A stretch of DNA of 64,000 nucleotides from an uncultured Actinomycetes bacterium (GCA_937926105.1 CALANS010000158.1:1-64000), one strand, 5' to 3'; shown: positions 52,686 to 61,019, counted from the stretch's first letter. A program made the numbers and translations. The notes: generated from the letters alone by a model not told the origin.

Positions 52686-54923
52686 TCAGGTGCGGGGTTT
52701 CCAGGCACCGCGGCGACCGCTCCCGGATCCACCGGTGCGCCCGGGCGCCGACGGCCCACCGGATCCACCGGTGCGCCCGGGTGCGGGCGGCCTCCCAGAT
52801 CCGCCCGAGACCGTTGCGACGCTCGCGGGATTGGTCGCCGAGGGTGGTGACGATACCTTCTTCTTGTTCTTCTTGTCTCTCTTCGGCTTCGGCACCAGCG
52901 GCGGGGCTGTCGCGGCGGTGAGGTGGGTGTATCCGGCCAGACCCTGCGCGTCGGCATGGTGCTTCTCGATCTCGTCGAAGAGCTTCTTGTCGTCGATGAT
53001 GAGCAGGTTCTCGTAGTTGAGATTCTCCATGACGTTCTTGCTCAACCCGGAACTGCCGACCATCACGGTCCAGCGTTCCGGCCCGCCGTCGGACTCAGGG
53101 AAGTGCGCGGTGATCACCTTGTCGTGCATGATGCCCTCACGACCGGGCGCCGTCCCCCGTCCGCTCTGGTAGGCAACGGATATGTGCGCGTCCAGCAGTG
53201 TCTGCACGGCATCGCGAACGTACTTCTCGCCCTCGGCCTGGCCCTTGTCGACGACGACCGAGACGTCTGCCCCGGCGCCTTTCAGCGCCGTCAGTTGCTG
53301 GATCGGGTCGCTGCGCGCAGCGGTCGTCGCCTCGGAGATCAGAAACATGCGCATGACGATCCGGTCCGCCCCCCGCAGCTCCGTGACCAACTGATCACCG
53401 ATGTTGACGAACGGCGCCAGAGCCGCCCGCACCCCGGTGGGGTTCCGGGTGTTGTAGGAGCCCAGCCGGGAAGCGAAGTCCTTCCCCTCATCCGTCGACA
53501 GGTTGTGGCCGCCCTTCACCAGATCGAGGTATTCCTGGTAGAGCTTGGCAATGCCCGGGAAGTCGATAATCGCCTCGGTCTCGACGTTGGTCGTCATCGC
53601 GCTCTCGGTGAAGTTCGGCGACCCGGACACCAGAAATCGCGGCTCCGGGCCGGCCGCGGTCTCTTGCGATCCGATGGCGGACTTCAGATGCAGCTTGGAC
53701 GATTTGTCGGCGCTGGGACCGCCGAGTTTGCCGGTCAGCTTCAGCCCGCCGGGGCCCACCTCGCTCGGGGTCTTCCCGCCGCGGGGGATCCCCGAATACA
53801 CCGTCACCGCGTTGGCCGCCACGCCGTCGGTCAGCCTTTCCACCGTTGCCAGATTGACCTGATCGGCGATCATCAGCAGCTTGTCGGGGGCACGAGTCTT
53901 GATCGCGTCCGCCAACGATTGCTCGAAATGAGGCCCGAGTGAGCTCACGGCGCTGAAGTAGGTGCGCCCGCCCGGCTCGGTCTGGGCACGGAAGCGCCGC
54001 TGGAAGTAGTTCCGCATCGCTCCCGATCCGACGGTGAGGAATTGCTGCGACAACAGCCGGATGTTGGCCCGGTCTTCGGGGCTCAAGAAGTCAAACACGC
54101 GCCCGAACGCCACGCTGAGGTCAGAGGTTTTGAATTCGGCAAGCAGCTTCGTCCAGTCAAACGGTTCAGGCGCCGGCGCCACCTCGGCCAGCTGCGTGGA
54201 TTCGACCGGTGCTTCCGTCTCCTCGATCGCTTCGTCCTCGGCACGCGGGTCCTCTCCGGGCCGATCTTCCGCCGTATCGGTCGTCGGAAGCACCGTGCCC
54301 GGCGGAGCCGCCGTCGCCTCCCAGACGCTGGTGTGGAAATTCCATCGGAACCACCCACCACTGCTGGCGTCGAAGACCAGGTAGGCCTCCAGCGGCGCCA
54401 GGCGGTTTTGCTGCCATCCGGCCTTCCTGCGTTCGGCGGCTGTCGGCGGCACCGGCGATCGGGTGTCGGCGCCCTCCTTCGTGAGGTACCTGCGAATCTC
54501 CGCAGGCGGGCCGGGTTCCCGCCGACCGTCGGGGAATCGCTGCGCGGCGGGAACGGCAGCGGCGCGAAGATGCCGCATGGCGCGGTCGGCGATCCGACCG
54601 GATGCCGCGGTGGGCATGGTGTCGGCCATCACCGAAGCCTGTCCGCCCTCGCGGCGGCGTAACACCGCGGGTACCGCCCGGGGCTCGAACGCTCCCTCCG
54701 GCCGGTCCCCAGCGACGCCCACCGGGGCCCCGCGGTGAGCCTGGCGCGACAAGGGTGCGACCGGCGCGGGGTCGGCGGCACCCGATCGCCAAGCGCCATG
54801 GTCTGCGGCGATCGCCGGCGCCACGACGAACCCGATCGAGTCGGGCAGGGCGTCGGGCCCTCGGCGCGCGACGGCCGCGGGCGTGCCGGGAGTCGACGCC
54901 ACGGTCTCGGCCCTGGGTTCCAC
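52686..54923 (-). CDS. Large phospholipase-D-like protein with disordered termini
   Basis: About 745 residues. The N-terminal 200 residues are Ala/Pro/Arg-rich and probably disordered, with an acidic stretch (AEDRPGEDPRAEDEAIEETEAPVE). Two PLD half-sites follow: KLHLKSAIGSQ with FLVSGSPNFTESAMTTN, and IMHDKVITAHF with VGSSGLSKNVMENLNYENLL; both have HxK plus a distal Asn/Ser. The C-terminus is a basic patch (KPKRDKKNKKKV) and GGSG/PGRTGG repeats. GTG 54923 is chosen for GAGGTGA 7 nt upstream. It could cut phosphodiesters of lipids or nucleic acids. No signal peptide is seen. Confidence 0.8.
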   Translation of the reverse strand: MEPRAETVASTPGTPAAVARRGPDALPDSIGFVVAPAIAADHGAWRSGAADPAPVAPLSRQAHRGAPVGVAGDRPEGAFEPRAVPAVLRRREGGQASVMADTMPTAASGRIADRAMRHLRAAAVPAAQRFPDGRREPGPPAEIRRYLTKEGADTRSPVPPTAAERRKAGWQQNRLAPLEAYLVFDASSGGWFRWNFHTSVWEATAAPPGTVLPTTDTAEDRPGEDPRAEDEAIEETEAPVESTQLAEVAPAPEPFDWTKLLAEFKTSDLSVAFGRVFDFLSPEDRANIRLLSQQFLTVGSGAMRNYFQRRFRAQTEPGGRTYFSAVSSLGPHFEQSLADAIKTRAPDKLLMIADQVNLATVERLTDGVAANAVTVYSGIPRGGKTPSEVGPGGLKLTGKLGGPSADKSSKLHLKSAIGSQETAAGPEPRFLVSGSPNFTESAMTTNVETEAIIDFPGIAKLYQEYLDLVKGGHNLSTDEGKDFASRLGSYNTRNPTGVRAALAPFVNIGDQLVTELRGADRIVMRMFLISEATTAARSDPIQQLTALKGAGADVSVVVDKGQAEGEKYVRDAVQTLLDAHISVAYQSGRGTAPGREGIMHDKVITAHFPESDGGPERWTVMVGSSGLSKNVMENLNYENLLIIDDKKLFDEIEKHHADAQGLAGYTHLTAATAPPLVPKPKRDKKNKKKVSSPPSATNPASVATVSGGSGRPPAPGRTGGSGGPSAPGRTGGSGSGRRGAWKPRT
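52723..52781. repeat. 36-bp period direct repeat in the PLD-like gene
   Basis: A 23-bp unit starting CCGGATCCACCGGTGCGC occurs at 52723-52745 and 52759-52781, identical in both, with a period of 36 bp (12 codons). It encodes the repeated peptide APGRTGGSGGPS and a variant. The exact identity suggests recent duplication by slippage. Confidence 0.7.
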
Positions 54924-54993
54924 CGTTATCTCACCTCGACGCTGCGCAGCGGCATTGTGCTGGTGGCCTGGCCCCGACCGGTCTCCGTCATCC

Positions 54994-55022
54994 ATTAGTT
55001 GCACTGGGTGACGATTTGTCAA
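54994..55022 (-). promoter_or_regulatory. Putative promoter of the PLD-like gene
   Basis: Minus strand TTGACA (55022 to 55017), 17-nt spacer, ACTAAT (54999 to 54994). The transcription start would fall near 54987, upstream of the ribosome site GAGGTGA (54931-54937) and the GTG start. This supports GTG 54923 over the ATG 54995 and TTG 55022 that lie in the same frame. Confidence 0.5.
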
Positions 55023-55189
55023 GGTGTCGCCGCGCCGCGCCCCGCCGGCCGATGACTGACAGTCACCCTGAGCTCGGTGTCGGCGTGCACCCCCGGAGTG
55101 CGACAGCCATCGGGGGAATCGGCACGGGCGGGTCCGACCTCACGTTTCGACATGGCCTGCGTCTTCAGGGCAGAGGAAAGGATCCGGGC

Positions 55190-55933
55190 ATGAGAGCAGC
55201 GAGTATCACCGAGGCACGGTCGGCCGACCCCTGGCGCGCCCGCGTCGAGTCTGCAGACTGGGCGGCCGTGGCCGAGGAGATCAATGAGTACGGCGGAGCC
55301 CTGCTGCCGCGACTTCTCACCCGCGCGGAGGCCGAGAAGATCCGCGCGCTCTACGAGAACGGCGCGTTGTTTCGCAGCACCATCGATATGGGCCGGCACC
55401 GTTTCGGCGAGGGCCAGTATCGGTATCTGCAGACTCCATACCCGCAGCCGATCGAACGACTCAAGCAGGCGCTGTATCCCCGGCTGCTGCCGATCGCCCG
55501 CGACTGGTGGTCGAGGCTCGGTCGAGCCGCCCCGTGGCCGGACGCCCTCGACGAGTGGTTGCAGATGTGTCACGAGGCCGGGCAGACCAAGTCGACGGCG
55601 ATCCTGCTGCGCTACGGCACAGGCGACTGGAACGCGCTGCATCGCGATCTCTACGGCGAACTGGTGTTCCCGCTCCAGGTGGTCGTCAACCTCAACGAGC
55701 CGGGCGTGGACCACACCGGCGGCGAGTTCCTCCTGCTCGAACAGCGCCCCCGCGCACAGTCTCGTGGCACGGCCACCCTGCTACCGCACGGGCACGGCTA
55801 TGTCTTCACCACACGCGACCGCCCGGTGAGGTCGGCGCGCGGATGGTCCGCAGCTCCCGTGCGGCACGGCGTCTCGGTGATCCGCTCCGGCGAGCGGCAC
55901 ACACTGGCCCTGGTTTTCCACGACGCGGCGTGA
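55190..55933 (+). CDS. 2OG-Fe(II) oxygenase, AlkB/prolyl-hydroxylase-like
   Basis: Protein of 247 residues. The double-stranded beta-helix shows His151 and Asp153 (NALHRDLYGELVFPLQVVVNLNE), the third ligand His226 (PVRHGVSVI) and the oxoglutarate Arg236 in GERHTLALVFHDA. The GQTKSTAILLRYGTGDWN block precedes the iron site, as in AlkB-like and YbiX-like dioxygenases. GAGGAAAGGA precedes ATG 55190. Its stop overlaps the start of the Ada-domain gene by 4 nt (GTGA). The tight link with an Ada metal-binding domain argues for repair of alkylated DNA or a related reaction. Confidence 0.85.
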   Translation: MRAASITEARSADPWRARVESADWAAVAEEINEYGGALLPRLLTRAEAEKIRALYENGALFRSTIDMGRHRFGEGQYRYLQTPYPQPIERLKQALYPRLLPIARDWWSRLGRAAPWPDALDEWLQMCHEAGQTKSTAILLRYGTGDWNALHRDLYGELVFPLQVVVNLNEPGVDHTGGEFLLLEQRPRAQSRGTATLLPHGHGYVFTTRDRPVRSARGWSAAPVRHGVSVIRSGERHTLALVFHDAA

Positions 55934-56238
55934 GCTACACGCTGATCGGGGCCGATGGCCGTCCCTACCAGTCATCCAGCAGGGGCGCGTGGGGCGGCCA
56001 CCGCGGCGGGAAGATCTACGGTCGCCTCGACTGCCCGTCCGCGTTGCGGGCGATCGCTCGCGGCGAGTACGTGACGAGCCGGGTCTTCTTCGCGGACGAA
56101 GCCACAGCGATCGCAGCCGGTTATCGCCCCTGTGCAGTCTGCTGCACCGATCGGTACCGAACGTGGAAGCGCGCCGGTCAGCCGGTGTGCGGCATCAGCG
56201 CGCCCTCGGGGATCACGCCCAGCCTGCCGGCCTGGTAG
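55930..56238 (+). CDS. Standalone Ada metal-binding-domain protein
   Basis: About 102 residues. Domain blocks are YQSSSRGAWGGHRGGKIYGRLDCPSALRAI, RVFFADEATAIAAGYRPCAVCC and DRYRTWKRAG. In Ada the zinc is bound by four Cys (CxxxC and CxxC); here Cys35, Cys68 and Cys71/72 are present but the second Cys of the first pair is missing. GTG 55930 overlaps the oxygenase stop, so the two are translated together. The last 61 nt overlap the convergent pirin gene, so the C-terminus may have lost its original stop. Confidence 0.78.
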   Translation: MSYTLIGADGRPYQSSSRGAWGGHRGGKIYGRLDCPSALRAIARGEYVTSRVFFADEATAIAAGYRPCAVCCTDRYRTWKRAGQPVCGISAPSGITPSLPAW

Positions 56239-57143
56239 TCCTCCATCGCCTGCTGCAACTGCTCCCGGGTGTTCATCACGAACGGGCCATACATGGCCAC
56301 GGGCTCCCGGATCGGCCGCCCACCCAGCAGGTACAGCTCCAGCGCGGGCTTGTTCGAATCCTGGGAGTCGGCCGCCCGCACCGTGATCCAGTCGCCGGCG
56401 CCGAATACCACCAGCTGCCCGCCGGTGACCGGTCGCCCCTCGCTGCCGGCGAAGCCGTTGCCGGACAGCACGTACGCCAATGAGTTGTAGCCGGGATTCC
56501 ACGGCAGCGACAGCTGCGCCCCGGGCTGGACGGTGGCATGCGCGACGGTGATCGGGGTGTGGGTCGAGCCGGGACCGTCGTACCCGTCGATGTCACCGGC
56601 GATGATCCGGATCAGCGCGCCGCCGTCGGCCGAGGCCACCAGCGCGGCGTCGCCGCCCTCGATGGCCTGGTACCGGGGCGGGGTGAACTTGTCGGCGGCC
56701 GGCAGGTTGACCCACAGCTGCACGCCGTGGAATACACCCCCGGAGACCACCAATTCCTCCGGTGGCGTCTCGATGTGCAGCAGCCCCGAGCCGGCCGTCA
56801 TCCACTGGGTCGCCCCGTTGTTGATCACGCCGCCACCACCGTGGCTGTCTTGGTGCTGGAAGGTGCCGTCGATCATGTAGGTGACGGTCTCGAAGCCGCG
56901 GTGCGGATGCCACGGGGTGCCCTTGGGCTCCATCGGGGCGTAGTCGACCTCGCCCATCTGGTCCATGTGCACGAACGGGTCCAGGTCGGCCACCGGCACG
57001 CCGGCGAACGCCCGAACGACGGGGAATCCCTCCCCCTCAAATCCGTGCGGACCGGTGGCGACCTGCTTGATCGGCCGCTCGATGCCGGTCGGGGCGGCGG
57101 TGACGCGGGGCAGGGTCAGGGTGTCAGCGGTGACGGCAGGCAT
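56178..57143 (-). CDS. Pirin family protein
   Basis: Bicupin of 321 residues. The N-terminal pirin domain shows FVHMDQMGEVDYAPMEPKGTPWHPHRGFETVTYMIDGTFQHQDSHG, with His and Glu metal ligands, then TAGSGLLHIETPPEE. The C-terminal cupin has HATVQPGAQLSLPWNPGYNSLAYVLSG. In bacteria such proteins act as quercetin 2,3-dioxygenases or redox-sensitive partners. ATG 57143 is the only good start. Its 3' end overlaps the Ada-domain gene by 61 nt. Confidence 0.92.
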   Translation of the reverse strand: MPAVTADTLTLPRVTAAPTGIERPIKQVATGPHGFEGEGFPVVRAFAGVPVADLDPFVHMDQMGEVDYAPMEPKGTPWHPHRGFETVTYMIDGTFQHQDSHGGGGVINNGATQWMTAGSGLLHIETPPEELVVSGGVFHGVQLWVNLPAADKFTPPRYQAIEGGDAALVASADGGALIRIIAGDIDGYDGPGSTHTPITVAHATVQPGAQLSLPWNPGYNSLAYVLSGNGFAGSEGRPVTGGQLVVFGAGDWITVRAADSQDSNKPALELYLLGGRPIREPVAMYGPFVMNTREQLQQAMEDYQAGRLGVIPEGALMPHTG

Positions 57144-57407
57144 AGCGACCTCCAGGTTGTTGTCACGTCAACTATCGGCGGTAACGCTGCTGACGGCGGA
57201 TCCATTCCCGACTCGGCGCGCCCGGCATCCCCGTCACCGCCCCAGTGTCCTCCTCTCGCGAGCCGCACGAATGGGTACGACCGTCGGCCAGGGGTGACGA
57301 GCACGACGGCGATCCCACATCCCGGAGCGCTCGCCCCGACCGACTACCGTGCAGGGCACAGGTCCGGGGCCGTGCCGGCGGCCCGCTGATTCGTGACAGG
57401 GTGAGCC

Positions 57408-57842
57408 ATGAGGGTGCTCTCGATCACCGATCCCGCCGCTCAGGCCCTGCGCGGCCGGGAACCGCTGTTTCATCGACTCCCGCCCGGTGCAACGCCGGAG
57501 ATGGTGTCGGCTTTGATGGCCCCCGGATTCTTCGAGGTCGGCGCCTCCGGGCGGCGATACGACTCCGCCTTCGTGCTGGATGTCGTCACCCGGCGCTACG
57601 CCAGCGCCGAGGAACCGGACGACACCGCCTGGGACGTTCGGAATTTCGCCGTTCACGAACTCGATCACGGCCTGTACCTGGCGACCTACTTGCTACGGCA
57701 CCGCGGCCGGTCGACCCGCCGCTCGACGATTTGGGCACACAGCAAGGAGCACTACGCCGCGGTCTACCACCAGGGCACGCCGATCCCTGACCCACCACCG
57801 GGCGCAACGACCCGGGTGACGGGGTCCGCGTCCGGTGTCTAA
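57408..57842 (+). CDS. DUF4440/NTF2-like protein
   Basis: Protein of 144 residues. The pattern LMAPGFFEVGASGRRYDSAFVLDVVTRRY, then WDVRNFAVHELDHGLYLATYLLRHRGRSTRRSTIWAHS and YAAVYHQGTPIP, follows the beta-alpha arrangement of DUF4440 (SnoaL/NTF2 superfamily). Members are small enzymes or binding proteins of mixed function. GTGAGCC lies upstream of ATG 57408 but no strong ribosome site. The stop overlaps the CPBP-like gene by 8 nt. Confidence 0.75.
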   Translation: MRVLSITDPAAQALRGREPLFHRLPPGATPEMVSALMAPGFFEVGASGRRYDSAFVLDVVTRRYASAEEPDDTAWDVRNFAVHELDHGLYLATYLLRHRGRSTRRSTIWAHSKEHYAAVYHQGTPIPDPPPGATTRVTGSASGV

Positions 57843-58860
57843 TCCTTGGGGGCCGCCCCGCGCCGCACCGAATCTCGATCAGCCAGCACGACCGGTCAGG
57901 GTGCCTCGTGGCCAGTGGAAATGGGTGCCACCCTGGCGGATGAGCCTGCGGAGCGTCCCCGACGCCCGCACGCCCGTTCCGCTGCTGTGGTGGGTGCCGG
58001 CGGTGACGGTGGTGGTGCTGGCCACCACCACGATCACCGTGGTGGCCGATGTCGAGAATTTCGTCGCGTGGATCGCCTTGGCCGTCAGCATCATCGGGTA
58101 CCTGCTGGTGTGGTGGCGGGTCCGGCCCGCTGCGCCGCGAACCGGGCCGTACACCTGGTTGACCACGGCAGGGCTGGCCCGCGACCGCAGCGACCCACCC
58201 ACCGTCGTCATCCCCGCCAGGATCGCACGCCGCGTTCCCCGGCCGGGCCGCACCGCGGGGCTGCTCATCAACTCCGCCGCCGTCGCACTCGGATTCGGCA
58301 TCGCCTGGTCGATCCCCATCGAGCTGGTGCTGCACCCCGAGGTGCCGCACATCGAGCAGGCCGCGTCCGCCGCCGGGGGCCTCTACCTCGCCGCCATCAA
58401 CGCCATCACCACTTCGGTGCTCGAGGAATGTGCCAACGCGCTGCTCATCCTGGCCGTTGCCGGGCTGGCGCAACGCTATCTACCGGCCCGCCACGACGAC
58501 CGGACCCCCGCCGTCTACGCCATCCTGGTGGCAGCCGCGGTGCGCACCAGCCTGCATGTCCCGCTGTGGGGCTCTGGTGCTCTCGGCCGACTCGGGATGT
58601 CGCTGGCGTTGGCCTGGCTATTCTGGCGAACCCGCCGAATCTGGCCGCTCATTCTCGCGCACACCGTGTGGGACACCCTGACGTTGCAAACCGCACTGAC
58701 GCCGACGCTGGAGATCCAGGCGCTCAGCGCACTAGCCGTCGTGGCCTGGGCCATCACCGGTACCGTCATCGCGATCATCGCGATCGTGCACAGCCGGCAG
58801 GACCTCCAGTGCGCCAATTACTATTACAGCCACCATCCTCCGGTGCACCGGCGGGTCTAG
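57835..58860 (+). CDS. CPBP-like (Abi) intramembrane protease, degenerate motif 1
   Basis: Membrane protein of 341 residues with about seven or eight helices. Of the CPBP motifs, motif 2 is seen as RTSLHVPLWGSGALG and motif 3 as LILAHTVWDTL (HxxxD). Motif 1, normally EExxxR, reads LEECANALLI: both Glu are present but the Arg is absent. Either it is an unusual active protease or an inactive relative. GTG 57835 overlaps the preceding stop. The C-terminus ends in a His/Tyr-rich tail (NYYYSHHPPVHRRV). Confidence 0.75.
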   Translation: MSNPWGPPRAAPNLDQPARPVRVPRGQWKWVPPWRMSLRSVPDARTPVPLLWWVPAVTVVVLATTTITVVADVENFVAWIALAVSIIGYLLVWWRVRPAAPRTGPYTWLTTAGLARDRSDPPTVVIPARIARRVPRPGRTAGLLINSAAVALGFGIAWSIPIELVLHPEVPHIEQAASAAGGLYLAAINAITTSVLEECANALLILAVAGLAQRYLPARHDDRTPAVYAILVAAAVRTSLHVPLWGSGALGRLGMSLALAWLFWRTRRIWPLILAHTVWDTLTLQTALTPTLEIQALSALAVVAWAITGTVIAIIAIVHSRQDLQCANYYYSHHPPVHRRV

Positions 58861-58970
58861 CGATGACGATCATCGCCGGGAAGAGCGGCACACGACACGT
58901 CGTGGTCCGGCGTGATCGCGCCTCGTCGCGTGCCGGGGTCCACCGAGCCGAGCACGGATAGGGATCTCGG

Positions 58971-59324
58971 CTACCTTCCGTCGAGCAACCGGCGGTGCCT
59001 CTCGCCGTAGGCTTGGACGGCTGCGAGCACGGGTTCCAGGTCGCGCCCGGCCCGGGTGAGCCGATAGCGAACGGTGACGGGAGTCGTCGGGGTGACGTCG
59101 CGCCGGGCCAGGCCCATCTCGCACAGCTCACGCAGCCGGGCCGACAGCACGGCGTCGGTGATTCCCGGTGCTGCCTCGCGAATCTCGCCGAATCGCTGTG
59201 CGCCGGCCAGCATGGCGCGCACTACCGCCCCCGCCCACCGTCGACCGAGCAGCCGCATCGCCGCCTCGAACGGCTGGCAGGCCTGGGTCGGGTCCGGGAA
59301 TGGATCCTGCACTATGTTGTTCAT
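58971..59324 (-). CDS. HxlR-family transcriptional regulator
   Basis: Winged HTH protein of 117 residues. Blocks are CQPFEAAMRLLGRRWAGAVVRAMLAGAQRFGEIREAAPGITDAVLSARLRELCEMGLARRDVTPTTPVTVRYRLTRAG, a typical HxlR pattern. Many members sense quinones, aldehydes or redox stress and repress a divergent oxidoreductase gene, as would be the case here. ATG 59324 is preferred; ATG 59339 would add 5 residues. The start codon lies inside overlapping palindromes that can bind the protein itself. Confidence 0.88.
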   Translation of the reverse strand: MNNIVQDPFPDPTQACQPFEAAMRLLGRRWAGAVVRAMLAGAQRFGEIREAAPGITDAVLSARLRELCEMGLARRDVTPTTPVTVRYRLTRAGRDLEPVLAAVQAYGERHRRLLDGR

Positions 59325-59334
59325 AGTGACTATG
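59310..59334. promoter_or_regulatory. Overlapping palindromes at the HxlR start, probable operator
   Basis: CACTATG-TTGTT-CATAGTG (59310-59328) is a perfect 7-bp inverted repeat. CATAGT-G-ACTATG (59322-59334) is a perfect 6-bp inverted repeat using the same right arm. The three half-sites are nearly the same (CATAGTG/CACTATG/ACTATG). This lies at the HxlR start codon and 108 nt before the flavin-oxidoreductase gene, so HxlR may block its own expression and influence the divergent gene. Confidence 0.65.
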
Positions 59335-59441
59335 AGCATACTAGAGGTGGCTGCGGCTGGCCGGAGTTTCACGTTCCGGCCCCCGCAGAGCCGGCCGGCC
59401 CGCAGCACGACCGTGGCTGGCGACCCGAGGGGAGCGGCGCA

Positions 59442-60992
59442 ATGACCGACTACCGGCATCCACTGGAGTTCGGGCTCTTCCCGACCCCGCAGGCCGACCG
59501 GGCCGAGCACCTGCTGGAGATCACCGAGCTGGCAGAGGTGCTCGGCCTGGACCTCGTCTCGGTGCAGGACCACCCCTACCAGGCGAAGTTCCTCGACACG
59601 TGGACGCTGCTGTCCGTCCTCGGTGCCCGCACCAGCACCATCAAGCTCGCGCCGAACGTGGCCAGCCTGCCGCTTCGCCCTCCGGTCGTGCTGGCCAAGT
59701 CCACCGCCACGCTGGATGTGCTCACCGGCGGTCGGGTGGAACTCGGCCTCGGGGCGGGCGCCTTCTGGGACGCGATCGAGGCAGCCGGCGGGGCACGTCG
59801 CACGCCGGGCCAAGCCGTCGACGCTCTGGTGGAGGCCATCTCGCTGATCCGGGCGTTCTGGGCCGGCGGCACGCTGCGATTCGACGGTCAGCACTACCGG
59901 GCACACGGGCTGCACGCCGGCCCCACGCCCGCCCACGACATTCCGATCTGGCTCGGCGCCTACAAGCCGCGGATGATCACGATCACCGGCCGCCTCGCCG
60001 ACGGCTGGGTGCCCTCCATGGGGTACGCCGATCCTCCGGCGCTACCCGACCTGAACGCACGCCTGGACGAGGCAGCCGTGGCGGCGGGCCGTGGCCCAGA
60101 GCAGATCCGGCGCGTCTACAACATCTTCGGCCAGTTCGGCACCGGCGCCGGGTTCCTGCAAGGCACCCCGGCGAACTGGGCCGACCAGCTCGCCACGCTC
60201 ACCCTGGAGCAGGGCATGAGCACCTACATCCTGGGTACCGATGACACCGAGATGCTGCGCCGCTTCGCCGCGGAGGTCGTCCCCGCCGTGCGCGAACGGA
60301 TCGAGGATGGCCGCGCCCATCCCCCGCTCACGCCTGCCGCCCCGGCGGTGGCGACAGCGCCTCCCGCCCCCGACAGGATCGTGCTGCACGCCACCGAAGA
60401 CGATGGCACCCGCCTGCGGCCGATGCCCTGGGACGAGACAGACCGGCCCACCGCCGGCGAATCACCCGACACCTCCTACACAGCAATGCAACTGGCTGCG
60501 CCAAAGCACCTGATCGATGTGCACGACAGCCTGCGCGCCGAGCTGAATCAGGTCCGCGACATCATCGACCAGGTCCGTTCCGGGCAGTTGCCTGTCGGCT
60601 CTGCGCGATCGGCGATCAACACCATGACCATCCGGCAGAACAACTGGACGCTCGGCGCCTACTGCGAGTCCTACTGCCGCATCGTCACCGGCCACCACGG
60701 CCTGGAGGATCGGGCGATCTTTCCACACCTGCGCCGCTCCGAACCCGCCCTCGGTGCCGTGCTGGACAGGCTGCACGACGAGCACGAGGTGATCGCCGGG
60801 GTACTCGACGAACTCGACCGGGCGCTGGTCGGTCTGGTCGGCGCAGGCGACGCCGCAGAACAGGGCCGGCTGGCACTCGACGAACTGCAGCAGCGAGTGG
60901 ACACCCTCACCGACACACTGCTCTCGCATCTGGCGTACGAGGAACGCGAGCTGATCGGACCGCTCGCCCGCCACGGGTTCTACCTCGCTTGA
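59442..60992 (+). CDS. Luciferase-like flavin oxidoreductase fused to a hemerythrin domain
   Basis: Protein of 516 residues. Residues 1-315 form a luciferase-like (F420/FMN) TIM barrel: LEFGLFPTPQADRAEHLLEI, LDLVSVQDHPYQAKFLDTW, LAPNVASLPLRPPVVLAKS and RVELGLGAGAFWDAIEAAGG. After a Pro/Ala-rich linker (about 315-350), residues 360-516 form an HHE hemerythrin domain with likely iron ligands His in VHDSLRAEL, His/Glu in TGHHGLEDRAIFPHL, His/Glu in LHDEHEVIAG and His/Glu in SHLAYEERELIGPL. GAGGGGAG precedes ATG 59442. Such a fusion could couple an O2- or NO-responsive di-iron site to a flavin enzyme. Confidence 0.9.
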   Translation: MTDYRHPLEFGLFPTPQADRAEHLLEITELAEVLGLDLVSVQDHPYQAKFLDTWTLLSVLGARTSTIKLAPNVASLPLRPPVVLAKSTATLDVLTGGRVELGLGAGAFWDAIEAAGGARRTPGQAVDALVEAISLIRAFWAGGTLRFDGQHYRAHGLHAGPTPAHDIPIWLGAYKPRMITITGRLADGWVPSMGYADPPALPDLNARLDEAAVAAGRGPEQIRRVYNIFGQFGTGAGFLQGTPANWADQLATLTLEQGMSTYILGTDDTEMLRRFAAEVVPAVRERIEDGRAHPPLTPAAPAVATAPPAPDRIVLHATEDDGTRLRPMPWDETDRPTAGESPDTSYTAMQLAAPKHLIDVHDSLRAELNQVRDIIDQVRSGQLPVGSARSAINTMTIRQNNWTLGAYCESYCRIVTGHHGLEDRAIFPHLRRSEPALGAVLDRLHDEHEVIAGVLDELDRALVGLVGAGDAAEQGRLALDELQQRVDTLTDTLLSHLAYEERELIGPLARHGFYLA

Positions 60993-61019
60993 CAAGTTAC
61001 CTTGCCACAAGGTGGCTTG
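60993..61019 (+). promoter_or_regulatory. 27-bp imperfect palindrome before the toxin-antitoxin genes
   Basis: CAAG-TT-ACCTTG-CCA-CAAGGT-GG-CTTG begins directly after the stop of the flavin-oxidoreductase gene. Ten of twelve arm positions pair. It may be a short terminator or, as in many toxin-antitoxin loci, an operator. A TTGACA overlaps its left side (60989-60994), but no good -10 follows. Confidence 0.4.

Noticed and set aside
54923..55022. Start of the PLD-like gene at TTG 55022 or ATG 54995
   Set aside because: These starts have no ribosome site and overlap a promoter-like sequence; GTG 54923 follows GAGGTGA at a good distance.
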